From Procambarus clarkii (taxonomy: Eukaryota > Arthropoda > Malacostraca > Decapoda > Cambaridae): a stretch of 64,000 bases of DNA. The notes under the pieces are model-generated. The model did no database searches. It worked only from the letters and a program-made list of their open reading frames with translations, and had not been told where the DNA came from. The DNA lies in NCBI RefSeq assembly GCF_040958095.1, contig NC_091152.1, positions 19,288,881-19,352,880 of the forward strand. Direction: 5' to 3'. The position numbers and the translations under genes are program-made. Of this stretch, positions 1 to 10,700 are shown in pieces (position 1 is the first letter of the stretch; each line of letters begins with the position of its first letter).

Positions 1-3000
1 CTTGGGACTGGTTAATAGAATTAGAGGTGTGGCGACTGTACTGAAATTCCTCACAAACCTACGGTAGTAAGAGGCAAGACCAAGGAAGCGCAGGAGCTGC
101 TTCCTGGTGGTAGGCTGTGGATACTGTAGGATGGCTTGAGTGTGTGAGTCTAACGGAGCTATGCTGCCACTCCCAATAACATGACCCAGATAACGCACTT
201 TACCTTTCGCGAAAGTGGACTTGCCCAGGTTGATGGTGAGGCCGGCTGTCAGGAGCTTTGAGAACAGACGTCGCAGCTGGAGCAGATGTTCACTCCAGGA
301 GTTGGAGGCTACGACGATATCGTCCAGGTAGGCGTATGTGTTATCCAAGCCCTGGATGACACGGTTGACAGCTCTTTGAAAGGTGGCCGGGGCATTACAT
401 AGTCCGAAAGGAAGGCGTTCATATCTGAAAAGTCCAAAAGGAGTGATGAAGGCAGATATCTCTTTAGCGCGCTCCGTTAGACACACTTGATAGTACCCCT
501 TAAGCAAGTCCACTTGGGACAAGTACTGGGCACTACCAATGGCATCAAGGATGTCATCTATCCTTGGCAAGGGGTAAGCATCCTTGACAGTGACAGAGTT
601 CAGTTTTCGATAGTCAGTGCACAACCGCACCTTACCTTGGGGTTTGGGCACCAAGATACAAGGTGAGGCCCAGGGGGACTCACAAGGTGTAGCCAGTCCA
701 TGGTCCAAGAGGTACTGCACCTCAGCACGCATGACTTCCTTCTTGCTCGGGCTGATTCGGTAGAAGGGTTGACGAATCGGCCGGGTGTCGGGGAGCAGTT
801 GGATGTCGTGCTGGGTAACATTACACTCTTGGGGATCATCTCTGAACAACTCTTGATGTTCTCTGAAGATCTTGACGAGAGGTGCACTATGATTATCCTG
901 AAAGTATTTGGGAAGATCATTAAGGATTTCGGAATTAGAAAGCGCTGACTCCTTGTCAGTGCTTTCGGGAGGAGAAGCTGGGAAGGTCTCACTGTGGATG
1001 TAGGGTTCTGTGAATGTGGAATAGTTAATCAAGACAGTGGGAGGAGTACCATTATATTGCTTCAGGAGGTTGACGTGGCACAGCTGGGTCTTCCGCCGCC
1101 TATCTGGAGTCTCTATCACATAATTATTATTATTCCTGCACTCTTTGACGCAGTAGGGTCCTGAAAATCTGTTTTGTAAAGGTGAACCTGGGATAGGGAA
1201 ATAAGCAAGGACGAAGTCTCCCGGCTTGAATTTTCTTACTTTGCTGGTCTGGTCGTAATGAGTCTTCATTCTCACCTGGGCTTTCAATAGATTATCATGG
1301 GCAAAGCGGTGGACTCTCTCTAGAATGTGCTGAAGGTTTTGAAGAAACTGGGGCACATTCTGATGCTCACTGAAGGTGGCATCTCTGAGAGAGTCTTTGA
1401 AAGCCTTAAGGGGAGTACGGCACTTACGGCCGTAGAGCATCTCATAAGGAGATACTCCTAGGGACTCATTGGGGAGACTTCTGAAAATACACATTATTAG
1501 GTCAATCTGCTTATCCCAATCCTTTGAGGTTTCACTACAAAACTTTTTCAAGAGTGCTTTGATGGTCTGATGACTACGTTCAAGAGAACCCTGTGAAGCA
1601 GGATGATAGGGGCTGGACAATACCTGTTTGATGTTGAACTCCTCCAGTGTTCTTTTGAAGAGATCACTGGTGAAGTTGGTGCCACAGTCACTTTGAATCT
1701 CCCTGGGAAATCCGTATTGAGTGAAGATCTTCAGTAGATGTTTGATAACCGTAGCAGCCGTGATGTTCTTCACTGGAACTGCTATGGGAAATCTGGTGGT
1801 AGGACACAGGATGGTTAGGATGTAGGCGTTACCTGAACTGGTCCGAGGTAAAGGACCAACACAGTCTATTATGAGTCTGTGGAAAGGTTCCGCAGGCACC
1901 TGTATGGGAATCAGTGGTGCTCTGGGAATGGAGACGTTCGGTTTGCCTGCCATCTGACATGTATGACACTGTTTTACGTACTGTTTGACGTTATTTACCA
2001 TACCTGGCCAGTAGTAGTCTTGACGAATCCCATGGTAAGTCTTGTTGAAGCCGTAGTGGGAGAATGATCCGTGGGCCAGGTGTAGAATAGTGGGCCGCAG
2101 GCTGGTGGGAATCACAAGTTGTTCGGTGTTGGCCCAATCGTCCTCCTCCTTCAGTTTACTGGGTCTATATCGGCGGTAGAGCAAGTCGTTCTCTAGGAAG
2201 AACCCAGGAATACTGTCGGGTTGAGTCTCAGCCTGGAAAAACAATGGTGTTAAAGTAAGATCTTCCCTCTGCAACTTACGGAACTCCAACTTGGTCAGAT
2301 GCGGGGGTAGTTTCTGAGGGTCTTGAGGGACAGCGGTAGCAGTAGAGTCAGCTGGCTGTGGACGTGCGGCTTGTGCACGGGTGGTCACGAGAACCGGAGG
2401 AGAAACTTCACTCTCTTGAACCTCTGCTGGAACATACTCAAGAATAGGGTTACTTGGCACAGAGTTACACACCTGGGGTTTGTCCATGACGATCAGGTTG
2501 GTTGGTTGCAGGTCTTCTGCCAAGTCGTTGCCTAGGAGAAGTTGCACTCCAGGCATGGGAAAAGGCTTTTCCCTGACGGCGACTTGGACTTCCCCGTTCA
2601 CGTAGGGACAATCCAGGTGGACTCTGGCGAGAGGGTATGGAGTAGTAGCAGTGAGGTCAGTGATGAAGACCGTTTCCCCGGTGTAGACTATGTTGGGCAC
2701 AGCCGACTTCAAGATGATCGATTGTAGAGCCGCTGTGTCCCTCAAGATCTTCAATTTGAAACGTCCCTCCGGATTTGAACCGTTGGCAGAGACAGTTCCA
2801 GTATACAGGTGGTTACTGAAAAGAGAAAGATCATTAACATCAACACCAACATTCATCACAGGCTTACCGGACTTAGGAGGAGTTGGTTTGGGTCGTTGTT
2901 GGTCAGTGGTTCCCTTGTATTGAGACTTACCACACTTGTCTATGGTATGTCCATAGAGTCTACAATACTTGCAGTACAGTTGTGAACCAGCTTGATCGGG

Positions 3001-4191
3001 GCTCACCTTCTCGTAACTGTACCACGACTTCTTACTGGAGGATGGTTCAGGTGTCAGCCGGTGGATGAGGCTGTAAGTGTCAGCCGACTTAGCACACTTC
3101 AGGTAGTCGGTTTCTTCTTTATCTGCTAAGTAGAGGCGGACAGGAGGCGGCACACGTCTCAAGAATTCTTCAACAAGCATCAGGTTCACGAGTTCTGTAA
3201 AAGTAGAGACATGTGCTGCTTCCAGCCATTTCATGAAATACCTCCGTTTCGTGTTAGCAAACTCGAGGAAGGTAGTGGTACTTGCCTTCAGGTGGTCACG
3301 GAATTTCCTTCTATAACTTTCGGTGGAAAGTAGGTAGGCGTCTAACACTGCTTGTTTCAGAGTGTAGTAGTCATTCTCAGACGCCAAAGTACTGAGTGTG
3401 ACTGCAGCTCTACCTGTAAGATGGACTCTGAGAAGTGTTGCCCATTGGTCGACAGGCCAACTGAGTTGATTAGCAAGGGTTTCAAAGGTGGTAAAGAACA
3501 CATCAACTTCTGCTTCTACAAAGGATGGCATTAACTTACTTGCATGTGATATATTAAAACTGACGGGAAGATTTGCAGTAGCTTGCTGGCGTTGAGTGAA
3601 GTGTGAAGTTTCCAGGGCGATTTCACGTTGACGACACTCTAGAGCCAGAGTTGCTTGTTGCTTGTCATGTTCGCGTTGCATCTCCAACTCGCGTCGTTTG
3701 GTTTCAAGCTGTACTCGTTCCCGCTCCTGGAGTGTTTCAAGCTGTACTCGTTCCCGCTCCTGGAGTAGTGCAACCTCACGTTCCTGGAGGGCGAGTCCAC
3801 GTTCGTGTTCTTCTCTTCTCAAAGCAGCTTCACGTTCTCTGAGGGTGATTTCTCGTTCTTGTTCTTCTCTTCGTATGGCAGCAGCTCGTTCTTGTTGTTC
3901 GAGGGCTTCCCTTTGCTGCTCACGTTCAATCTTGGCCAGCTCTAGTTTAAGTTTCATCGTTGCCAAGTCAGTTTTATCTGCAATATAGTAAGTTTCACGA
4001 GTTTCAGAGTCTATCTTACCTTGCTCTAAATAGTAATCCAGCAACAGGTTGTGTAGGTCATTTTTGTTGGTTTGGTAGGGAACTTCTAGTTGATACTCAT
4101 GTGCAAGAGTTTGTAGTTCAGTCCTCTTGGCACGACTTAAAGTCCCTATTTCACCTGCTGGATTTGCACGGAAAGTTTGGAGACGAAACAT
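1..4191 (-). CDS. Gag-Pol polyprotein (Gag-PR-IN-RT), truncated by window edge
   Basis: I checked every triplet from 4191 to 1 and found no stop: 1,397 codons open. The first ATG (4189-4191) follows an in-frame stop near 4291. Residues about 70-180 form an Arg/Glu/Gln-rich coiled coil with an exact LQERERVQLET duplication. A CCHC zinc knuckle (C-x2-C-x4-H-x4-C) lies near residue 407. The protease motif is LRDTAA near 485, with Ala where DTG is usual. The integrase H-H-C-C finger starts near 707 (CHTC at its end). Catalytic D776, D835 and E871 give D-58-D-35-E spacing, and the GPY module is at about 1011. RT follows, with its first catalytic Asp at about 1228 (SQVDLLKGYYQV) and YLDD at 1288. 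RNase H would follow off the edge. Gag and Pol share one frame with no frameshift. Confidence 0.93.
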   Translation of the reverse strand, partial: MFRLQTFRANPAGEIGTLSRAKRTELQTLAHEYQLEVPYQTNKNDLHNLLLDYYLEQGKIDSETRETYYIADKTDLATMKLKLELAKIEREQQREALEQQERAAAIRREEQEREITLREREAALRREEHERGLALQEREVALLQERERVQLETLQERERVQLETKRRELEMQREHDKQQATLALECRQREIALETSHFTQRQQATANLPVSFNISHASKLMPSFVEAEVDVFFTTFETLANQLSWPVDQWATLLRVHLTGRAAVTLSTLASENDYYTLKQAVLDAYLLSTESYRRKFRDHLKASTTTFLEFANTKRRYFMKWLEAAHVSTFTELVNLMLVEEFLRRVPPPVRLYLADKEETDYLKCAKSADTYSLIHRLTPEPSSSKKSWYSYEKVSPDQAGSQLYCKYCRLYGHTIDKCGKSQYKGTTDQQRPKPTPPKSGKPVMNVGVDVNDLSLFSNHLYTGTVSANGSNPEGRFKLKILRDTAALQSIILKSAVPNIVYTGETVFITDLTATTPYPLARVHLDCPYVNGEVQVAVREKPFPMPGVQLLLGNDLAEDLQPTNLIVMDKPQVCNSVPSNPILEYVPAEVQESEVSPPVLVTTRAQAARPQPADSTATAVPQDPQKLPPHLTKLEFRKLQREDLTLTPLFFQAETQPDSIPGFFLENDLLYRRYRPSKLKEEDDWANTEQLVIPTSLRPTILHLAHGSFSHYGFNKTYHGIRQDYYWPGMVNNVKQYVKQCHTCQMAGKPNVSIPRAPLIPIQVPAEPFHRLIIDCVGPLPRTSSGNAYILTILCPTTRFPIAVPVKNITAATVIKHLLKIFTQYGFPREIQSDCGTNFTSDLFKRTLEEFNIKQVLSSPYHPASQGSLERSHQTIKALLKKFCSETSKDWDKQIDLIMCIFRSLPNESLGVSPYEMLYGRKCRTPLKAFKDSLRDATFSEHQNVPQFLQNLQHILERVHRFAHDNLLKAQVRMKTHYDQTSKVRKFKPGDFVLAYFPIPGSPLQNRFSGPYCVKECRNNNNYVIETPDRRRKTQLCHVNLLKQYNGTPPTVLINYSTFTEPYIHSETFPASPPESTDKESALSNSEILNDLPKYFQDNHSAPLVKIFREHQELFRDDPQECNVTQHDIQLLPDTRPIRQPFYRISPSKKEVMRAEVQYLLDHGLATPCESPWASPCILVPKPQGKVRLCTDYRKLNSVTVKDAYPLPRIDDILDAIGSAQYLSQVDLLKGYYQVCLTERAKEISAFITPFGLFRYERLPFGLCNAPATFQRAVNRVIQGLDNTYAYLDDIVVASNSWSEHLLQLRRLFSKLLTAGLTINLGKSTFAKGKVRYLGHVIGSGSIAPLDSHTQAILQYPQPTTRKQLLRFLGLASYYRRFVRNFSTVATPLILLTSPK

Positions 4192-5083
4192 GGTGAAATT
4201 AGCAAATAAAGGTACACGAATGTTCAATAATGAAATGTCAGAAACAGGACAACGTGGCAACTGGCACCTATCCTGTGTGATCTTTAACAATTAACGTTAA
4301 GTGAAAGATATTAAATGATTAAATTAAATCAAGGGCGCAGGAAATCTTGTACCCGGTACTCATGTAAGAGAATAAGGGCAAGAAAATCCTACTAACAAAT
4401 GAAACAAAGTTTCGAAAACAAATGAAACAGTTAAATGCTTCAAAAGTAAAATTGGTAGTCCAAGGATGTAGGCATACCTTGCCAAGTCTCTATAGGACAT
4501 AAAGCAAGTTTTTCCCACTGAATTTAATATGATACTTACAGAATTAGCGAACTTTTGTGCTCTGAAAAAATAAGCTAATTCCCTACCGTTGTATGTATCA
4601 TCATCTCTGACTGACGTGTAGGGGTGCGAGGTGTCAACTGGTGACGAGAACCGCTGCTGAGGTCCCAATTCAGCAACTAAAGTTCGAGCTAGAGGAACTA
4701 TGGCCCTCTTTGTCCTCCTACAGTCAGATTGCAGAAGATTGGGTACTCTTGACCCGGGGCAGACCACAGTACCAGGGTACCAATATGATGATCTGTCAGA
4801 ATGAGAAATATTCAAGGGACATAGATGGTAAATACGAGTAATAACATGGAGGGAGAGATGACCAATTAAGAGTATGACTGAGGCCTACAGTCACCACGTA
4901 ATCCAAAGTTGTCTCACCTTCACTATATGTTACTCTCGTAATGCACAATACACCGCACCTTATAAAAATGAAATTGAATGAAAAATAGTAAAGCTACGTT
5001 AACAGAGTTAAATACGCTTACCATAAATTACCACTTGGCACCAGTACCTGAGTGAGGCATCCCGGACAGGCCCCCATAAAACT
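4192..5083 (-). other. Retrotransposon leader between 5' LTR and gag
   Basis: About 890 bp between the LTR end and the gag start. Seven bases inside the LTR the minus strand reads TGGGGGCCTGTCCGGG, which begins with TGG as a tRNA primer-binding site should. I could not name the tRNA. The leader is longer than strictly needed and contains one modest open frame (4360-4815). Confidence 0.6.
4360..4815 (-). CDS. Possible leader ORF of the retrotransposon, 151 aa, unrecognised
   Basis: A 151-codon minus-strand frame beginning MNISHSDRSSYWY, lying wholly between the LTR and the gag start. I recognise no domain. The C-terminal third is rich in Leu, Phe and Tyr and could hold one hydrophobic segment. 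It may be a chance open frame, a translated leader ORF, or part of an alternatively spliced product. Nothing in the sequence decides between these. Confidence 0.2.
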   Translation of the reverse strand: MNISHSDRSSYWYPGTVVCPGSRVPNLLQSDCRRTKRAIVPLARTLVAELGPQQRFSSPVDTSHPYTSVRDDDTYNGRELAYFFRAQKFANSVSIILNSVGKTCFMSYRDLARYAYILGLPILLLKHLTVSFVFETLFHLLVGFSCPYSLT

Positions 5084-5767
5084 TGTGACGGTAACGCGTT
5101 GGTGTTCGGCTGTTTAAGGCTAGGGGTATGGCCTCGTCACATAGTTATAAAAAAAATAGAAAAACTGGAACTTCGTCTGTGGTAAGGTAAGGAGAAGACA
5201 CACAAAACACAAGTAAACTTTAACAATGAAATTTTAATTACGTTAAATAAATCAAAACATGAAAATAATGCACAAACAAATATGTATAATAAAATCAATC
5301 AATCAAAATAATAAGAATACTTAAATGACACAATGAAAAGTTACGTTAAGGCAAAATAACAAGAAGTGCAATACAACAGTAAGTGGGAGGTGCTGGAATA
5401 TTGGCTTAAAGCCACCACCTCTCTCAGTACACTCTAGAGTCTAGCTGGGAGGTGTGCTGGCTACGAAAGCACGGAACATTCTGAAGACTGATGTTGGGGC
5501 GACCCCAGACATCGGGTAGTATTGGGGGGCGAGTGCAGGTGCAGCCAGACCGGCGACCAATCAGCGGAGCCGTAGCGATCAACGGGTAGTTTGGTGATTT
5601 GGGTCCGAACAGGTGGCGGGCTGCATACGTTTCTGCTCACCCTTGCAAGCCTTGCTGGTGTTGTTGTCGTTGTTGGACATTTCTTCCATAGTCTTTTTAT
5701 ATAATTGTGAAGACGTAATTTTGGAGGGAAGAGCAGGCTCAATCTCTTGAAGGAGATTATCGTCACA
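5084..5767 (-). repeat. 5' LTR of the Gypsy element (684 bp)
   Basis: On the minus strand it starts TGTGACGATAATCTC and ends CGTTACCGTCACA, giving TG...CA ends with 7-bp inverted tips (TGTGACG/CGTCACA). The boundaries were set by alignment by eye to the plus-strand relative at 12053-12708. Both ends match closely and the middle has diverged. The 124-aa open frame inside the LTR is not considered a gene. Confidence 0.9.
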
Positions 5768-5933
5768 CTAGTAAATACTTGTATGTTGTTCAGCTCCCAC
5801 ATACAGTTCCTAGCGTAAAGGAGGCATATATCCACTCTTTAACTGGTGAGTAATATAGACAAATCTTCATGTTAAATGAATTGCCCCAAAACAAGGCGAA
5901 CTATTGTATGGTAATATTCACGAGACCTTCCCT

Positions 5934-6138
5934 ACTATCTTGAGGTTATCTTGAGATGATTTCGGGGCCTTTAGTGTCCCCGCGGCCCGGTCCTCGACCA
6001 GGCCTCCTCCCCCAGGAAGCAGCCCGTGACAGCTGACTAACACCCAGGTACCTATTTTACTGCTAGGTAACAGGGGGCATAGGGTGAAAGAAACTCTGCC
6101 CATTGTTTCTCGCCGGCGCCCGGGATCGAACCCGGGTT
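5934..6138 (-). mobile_element. tRNA-derived SINE, family 1, 5'-truncated
   Basis: Minus-oriented copy of the most abundant SINE here. The tail repeats CTCAAGATAACCTCAAGAT, followed by the GGACCGGGCCGCGG block and the central domain ACCTAGCAGTAAAATAGGT. It breaks off just past the B box (GGTTCGATCCC), so the A-box half of the tRNA-like head is missing. Confidence 0.9.
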
Positions 6139-6411
6139 GTTGATGTTGGCCATTGGGGACAATAATACTTGTGACTAATGTACTGAAACTGAGAAGAATG
6201 TGGATATAATTTGTTGTTTTTGTCAGCCAAAAGTTGTTCTTGTAAACTGGATTAGAGACTCTCTTAAAGCTTTATGTGGACCAAGTATGAGAGTGGAGTT
6301 AATGAGGCTATTGTGCTTCATATTGACATAACATGCAAGACAATTAAGAATACAATAATTATATTACTTTCTCATTACATTTTGTGTGGATAGTCAGGCA
6401 GGAGGGTTACT

Positions 6412-7212
6412 GTACTTACCTAGTTGTGTTTGTGGGGGTTGAGCTCTGGCTCTTTGGTCCCGCCTCTCAACTGTCAATCAACTGGTGTACAGGTTCCTGA
6501 GCCTATTGGGCTCTATCATATCTACATTATAAACTGTGTATGGAGTCAGCCTCCACCACATCACTGCCTAATGCATTCCATCTGTTAACCACTCTGACAC
6601 TGAAAAAGTTCCTTTTAACGTGTCTGTGGCTCATCTGGGTACTCAGTTTCCACCTGTGTCCCCTTGTTCGCGTCCCACCCGTGCTGAAGAGTTTGTCTTT
6701 GTCCACCCTGTCAATTCCCCTGAGGATTTTGTAGATGGTTATCATGTCTCCCCTTACTCTTCTGTCTCCCCGGGATGTGAGGTTCAGCTCCTTTAGCCTT
6801 TCCTCGTAGCTCATACCTCTCAGTTCCCGGACGAGTCTGGTGGCATACCACTGAATCTTCTCTAACTTTGTCTTGTGTTTAACTAGGTATGGACTCCAGG
6901 CTGGAGCTGCATACTCCAGGATTGGTCTGACATAAGTGGTATACAGGGTTCAGAACGATTCCTTACACAAGTTTCTAAAGGCAGTTCTTATGTTGGCCAG
7001 TCTAGCATATGCCGCTGATGATATCCTTTTGATGTGGGCCTCTGGGGACAGGTTCGGTGTGATATCAACCCCCAGATCCTTCTCTCTATTGGACTCTTGC
7101 AGGATTTCACCTCCCAGATGGTACCTTGTGTTCAGCTTCCTGCTCCCATCGCCTAATTTCATTACTTTACACTTTCCTGAGTTGATCTTTAGCAGCCATT
7201 TTCTAGACCTAG
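6412..7212 (-). pseudogene. LINE family A (CR1/Jockey-type), RT C-terminal part and 3' tail
   Basis: On the minus strand this encodes the C-terminal part of a non-LTR retrotransposon polymerase: SGKCKVM, DLGVDI, YVRPILEYA, MSYEERLKELNL, then NFFSVRVVNRWNAL. The frame is broken into pieces of about 138 and 95 residues. The 3' end (6412-6490) is the tail GGTTGAGCTCTGG...CTCAACTGTCAATCAAC, also found at the ends of several SINEs here. Family-1 SINE DNA (7213-7463) separates it from the RT core at 7464-7721. Confidence 0.88.
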
Positions 7213-7463
7213 GGGAGCCGGTCGGCCGAGCGGACAGCACACTGGACTTGTGATCCTGTGGTCGTAGGTTCGATCCCAGGCGCCGGCGAGAAACAATGGG
7301 CAGAGTTTCTTTCACCCTATGCCCCCTGTTACCTAGCAGTAAAATAGGTACCTGGGCGTTAGTCATCTGTCACGGGCTGCTTCCTGGGGGCGGAGGCCTG
7401 GTCGAGGACCGGGCCGCGGGGACACTAAAGCCCCGAAATCATCTCAAGATAACCTCAAGATAG
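7213..7463 (+). mobile_element. tRNA-derived SINE, family 1, full length, nested in LINE A
   Basis: The head GGTCGGCCGAGCGGAC (A box, Leu/Ser-like) and GGTTCGATCCC (B box) are followed by the shared central domain. The GGACCGGGCCGCGG block and the CTCAAGATAACCTCAAGAT tail complete it. It interrupts the LINE: RT sequence ending in LEEWL lies to the right, and KWLLKINSGKCKVM continues to the left. It is therefore younger than the LINE. Confidence 0.93.
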
Positions 7464-7721
7464 ATAACCATTCCTCCAGCCTGTCCAGGTCGTCCTGTAG
7501 TCTCTGTCTATCTTCATCTGTCTTGATTCTTCTCATAATTTTTGCATCATCAGCAAACATCGAGAGGAACGAGTCTATACCCTCCGGAAGATCATTTACA
7601 TATACTAGAAACAGGATGGGTCCAAGTACAGAGTCCTGTGGGACTCCGCTGGTGACATCTCGCCACTCTGATGTCTCCCCCCTCACAGTTACTCGCTGTT
7701 TCCTGTTGCTTAGATGTGTTC
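7464..7721 (-). pseudogene. LINE family A reverse transcriptase core fragment
   Basis: Encodes LSNRKQRVTVRG, then SGVPQDSVLGPILFLVYVNDLP and the catalytic FADDAK box. SGVPQD carries D where the family has G. It is fused in frame to the array on its 5' side, so the RT stops abruptly at the SNRKQRV motif. A dead 5'-truncated copy. Confidence 0.9.
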
Positions 7722-10700
7722 CGGTGTCTGCCTGTGTGACCTGGTGTCTGCCTGTGTGACCTGTGTCTGCCTGTGTGACCTGGTGTCTGCCTGTGTGACC
7801 TGGTGTCTGCCTGTGTGACCTGTGTCTGCCTGTGTGACCTGGTGTCTGCCTGTGTGACCTGTGTCTGCCTGTGTGACCTGTGTCTGCCTGTGTGACCTGG
7901 TGTCTGCCTGTGTGACCTGGTGTCTGCCTGTGTGACCTGTGTCTGCCTGTGTGACCTGTGTCTGCCTGTGTGACCTGGTGTCTGCCTGTGTGACCTGTGT
8001 CTGCCTGTGTGACCTGGTGTCTGCCTGTGTGACCTGGTGTCTGCCTGTGTGACCTGGTGTCTGCCTGTGTGACCTGGTGTCTGCCTGTGTGACCTGGTGT
8101 CTGCCTGTGTGACCTGTGTCTGCCTGTGTGACCTGGTGTCTGCCTGTGTGACCTGTGTCTGCCTGTGTGACCTGGTGTCTGCCTGTGTGACCTGGTGTCT
8201 GCCTGTGTGACCTGGTGTCTGCCTGTGTGACCTGGTGTCTGCCTGTGTGACCTGGTGTCTGCCTGTGTGACCTGTGTCTGCCTGTGTGACCTGTGTCTGC
8301 CTGTGTGACCTGGTGTCTGCCTGTGTGACCTGGTGTCTGCCTGTGTGACCTGGTGTCTGCCTGTGTGACCTGTGTCTGCCTGTGTGACCTGTGTCTGCCT
8401 GTGTGACCTGATGTCTGCCTGTGTGACCTGTGTCTGCCTGTGTGACCTGGTGTCTGCCTGTGTGACCTGGTGTCTGCCTGTGTGACCTGGTGTCTGCCTG
8501 TGTGACCTGGTGTGTGTCTGTGTGACATGGTGTCTGCCTGTGTGACCTGGTGTCTGCCTGTGTGACCTGTGTCTGCCTGTGTGACCTGTGTCTGCCTGTG
8601 TGACCTGTGTCTGCCTGTGTGACCTGGTGTGTGACCTGTGTCTGCCTGTGTGACCTGTGTCTGCCTGTGTGACCTGGTGTCTGCCTGTGTGACCTGTATC
8701 TGCCTGTGTGACCTGGTGTCTGCCTGTGTGACCTGTGTCTGCCTGTGTGACCTGGTGTCTGCCTGTGTGACCTGGTGTCTGCCTGTGTGACCTGTGTCTG
8801 CCTGTGTGACCTGTGTCTGCCTGTGTGACCTGGTGTCTGCCTGTGTGACCTGTGTCTGCCTGTGTGACCTGGTGTCTGCCTGTGTGACCTGTGTCTGCCT
8901 GTGTGACCTGGTGTCTGCCTGTGTGACCTGGTGTCTGCCTGTGTGACCTGGTGTCTGCCTGTGTGACCTGGTGTCTGCCTGTGTGACCTGTGTCTGCCTG
9001 TGTGACCTGTGTCTGCCTGTGTGACCTGGTGTCTGCCTGTGTGACCTGGTGTCTGCCTGTGTGACCTGGTGTCTGCCTGTGTGACCTGGTGTCTGCCTGT
9101 GTGACCTGGTGTCTGCCTGTGTGACCTGTGTCTGCCTGTGTGACCTGTGTCTGCCTGTGTGACCTGTGTCTGCCTGTGTGACCTGGTGTGTGACCTGTGT
9201 CTGCCTGTGTGACCTGTGTCTGCCTGTGTGACCTGGTGTCTGCCTGTGTGACCTGTGTCTGCCTGTGTGACCTGGTGTCTGCCTGTGTGACCTGTGTCTG
9301 CCTGTGTGACCTGTGTCTGCCTGTGTGACCTGTGTCTGCCTGTGTGACCTGGTGTCTGCCTGTGTGACCTGTGTGACCTGGTGTCTGCCTGTGTGACCTG
9401 TGTTGACCTGGTGTCTGACCTGTGTTGACCTGTGTGACCTGGTGTCTGCCTGTGTGACCTGGTGTTGTGACCTGTGTCTGCCTGTGTGACCTGTGTCTGC
9501 CTGTGTGACCTGGTTGTGTGACCTGTGTCTGCCTGTGTGACCTGGTGTCTGAGTGTGTGACCTGTGTCTGCCTGTGTGACCTGGTGTCTGCCTGTGTGAC
9601 CTGGTGTCTGCCTGTGTGACCTGGTGTCTGCCTGTGTGACCTGTGTCTGCCTGTGTGACCTGGTGTCTGCCTGTGTGACCTGGTGTCTGCCTGTGTGACC
9701 TGGTGTCTGCCTGTGTGACCTGGTGTCTGCCTGTGTGACCTGTGTCTGCCTGTGTGACCTGGTGTCTGCCTGTGTGACCTGTGTCTGCCTGTGTGACCTG
9801 GTGTCTGCCTGTGTGACCTGTGTCTGCCTGTGTGACCTGGTGTCTGCCTGTGTGACCTGGTGTCTGTCTGTGTGACCTGGTGTCTGCCTGTGTGACCTGT
9901 GTCTGCCTGTGTGACCTGGTGTCTGCCTGTGTGACCTGGTGTCTGCCTGTGTGACCTGGTGTCTGCCTGTGTGACCTGGTGTCTGCCTGTGTGACCTGTG
10001 TCTGCCTGTGTGACCTGGTGTCTGCCTGTGTGACCTGGTGTCTGCCTGTGTGACCTGGTGTCTGCCTGTGTGACCTGGTGTCTGCCTGTGTGACCTGTGT
10101 CTGCCTGTGTGACCTGTGTCTGCCTGTGTGACCTGGTGTCTGCCTGTGTGACCTGGTGTGTGACCTGGTGTCTGCCTGTGTGACCTGTGTCTGCCTGTGT
10201 GACCTGTGTCTGCCTGTGTGACCTGTGTCTGCCTGTGTGACCTGGTGTCTGCCTGTGTGACCTGGTGTCTGCCTGTGTGACCTGGTGTCTGCCTGTGTGA
10301 CCTGTGTCTGCCTGTGTGACCTGGTGTGTGTCTGTGTGACCTGGTGTCTGCCTGTGTGACCTGTGTCTGCCTGTGTGACCTGTGTCTGCCTGTGTGACCT
10401 GTGTCTGCCTGTGTGACCTGTGTCTGCCTGTGTGACCTGGTGTCTGCCTGTGTGACCTGTGTCTGCCTGTGTGACCTGTGTCTGCCTGTGTGACCTGTGT
10501 CTGCCTGTGTGACCTGGTGTCTGCCTGTGTGACCTGTGTCTGCCTGTGTGACCTGTGTCTGTCTGTGTGACCTGTGTCTGCCTGTGTGACCTGTGTCTGC
10601 CTGTGTGACCTGGTGTCTGCCTGTGTGACCTGTGTCTGCCTGTGTGACCTGTGTCTGCCTGTGTGACCTGTGTCTGCCTGTGTGACCTGGTGTCTGCCTG

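Larger units (their letters stand above)
1..5767 (-). mobile_element. Ty3/Gypsy-class LTR retrotransposon, Gmr1-type domain order, 5' part
   Basis: A minus-strand element with its 5' LTR at 5084-5767, an untranslated leader at 4192-5083 and a gag-pol frame from 4191 leftward past the window edge. RNase H, the polypurine tract and the 3' LTR lie outside. The integrase ends in a GPY/F module, which places it in Ty3/Gypsy. However, integrase lies before RT, as in the Gmr1 lineage. The frame is intact, so the insertion looks young or still functional. The 3' flank needed to confirm a target-site duplication is not visible. Confidence 0.9.

Noticed and set aside
5461..5835. 124-aa frame overlapping the 5' LTR
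   Set aside because: It spans the LTR boundary at 5767 and has no domain. A chance open frame.
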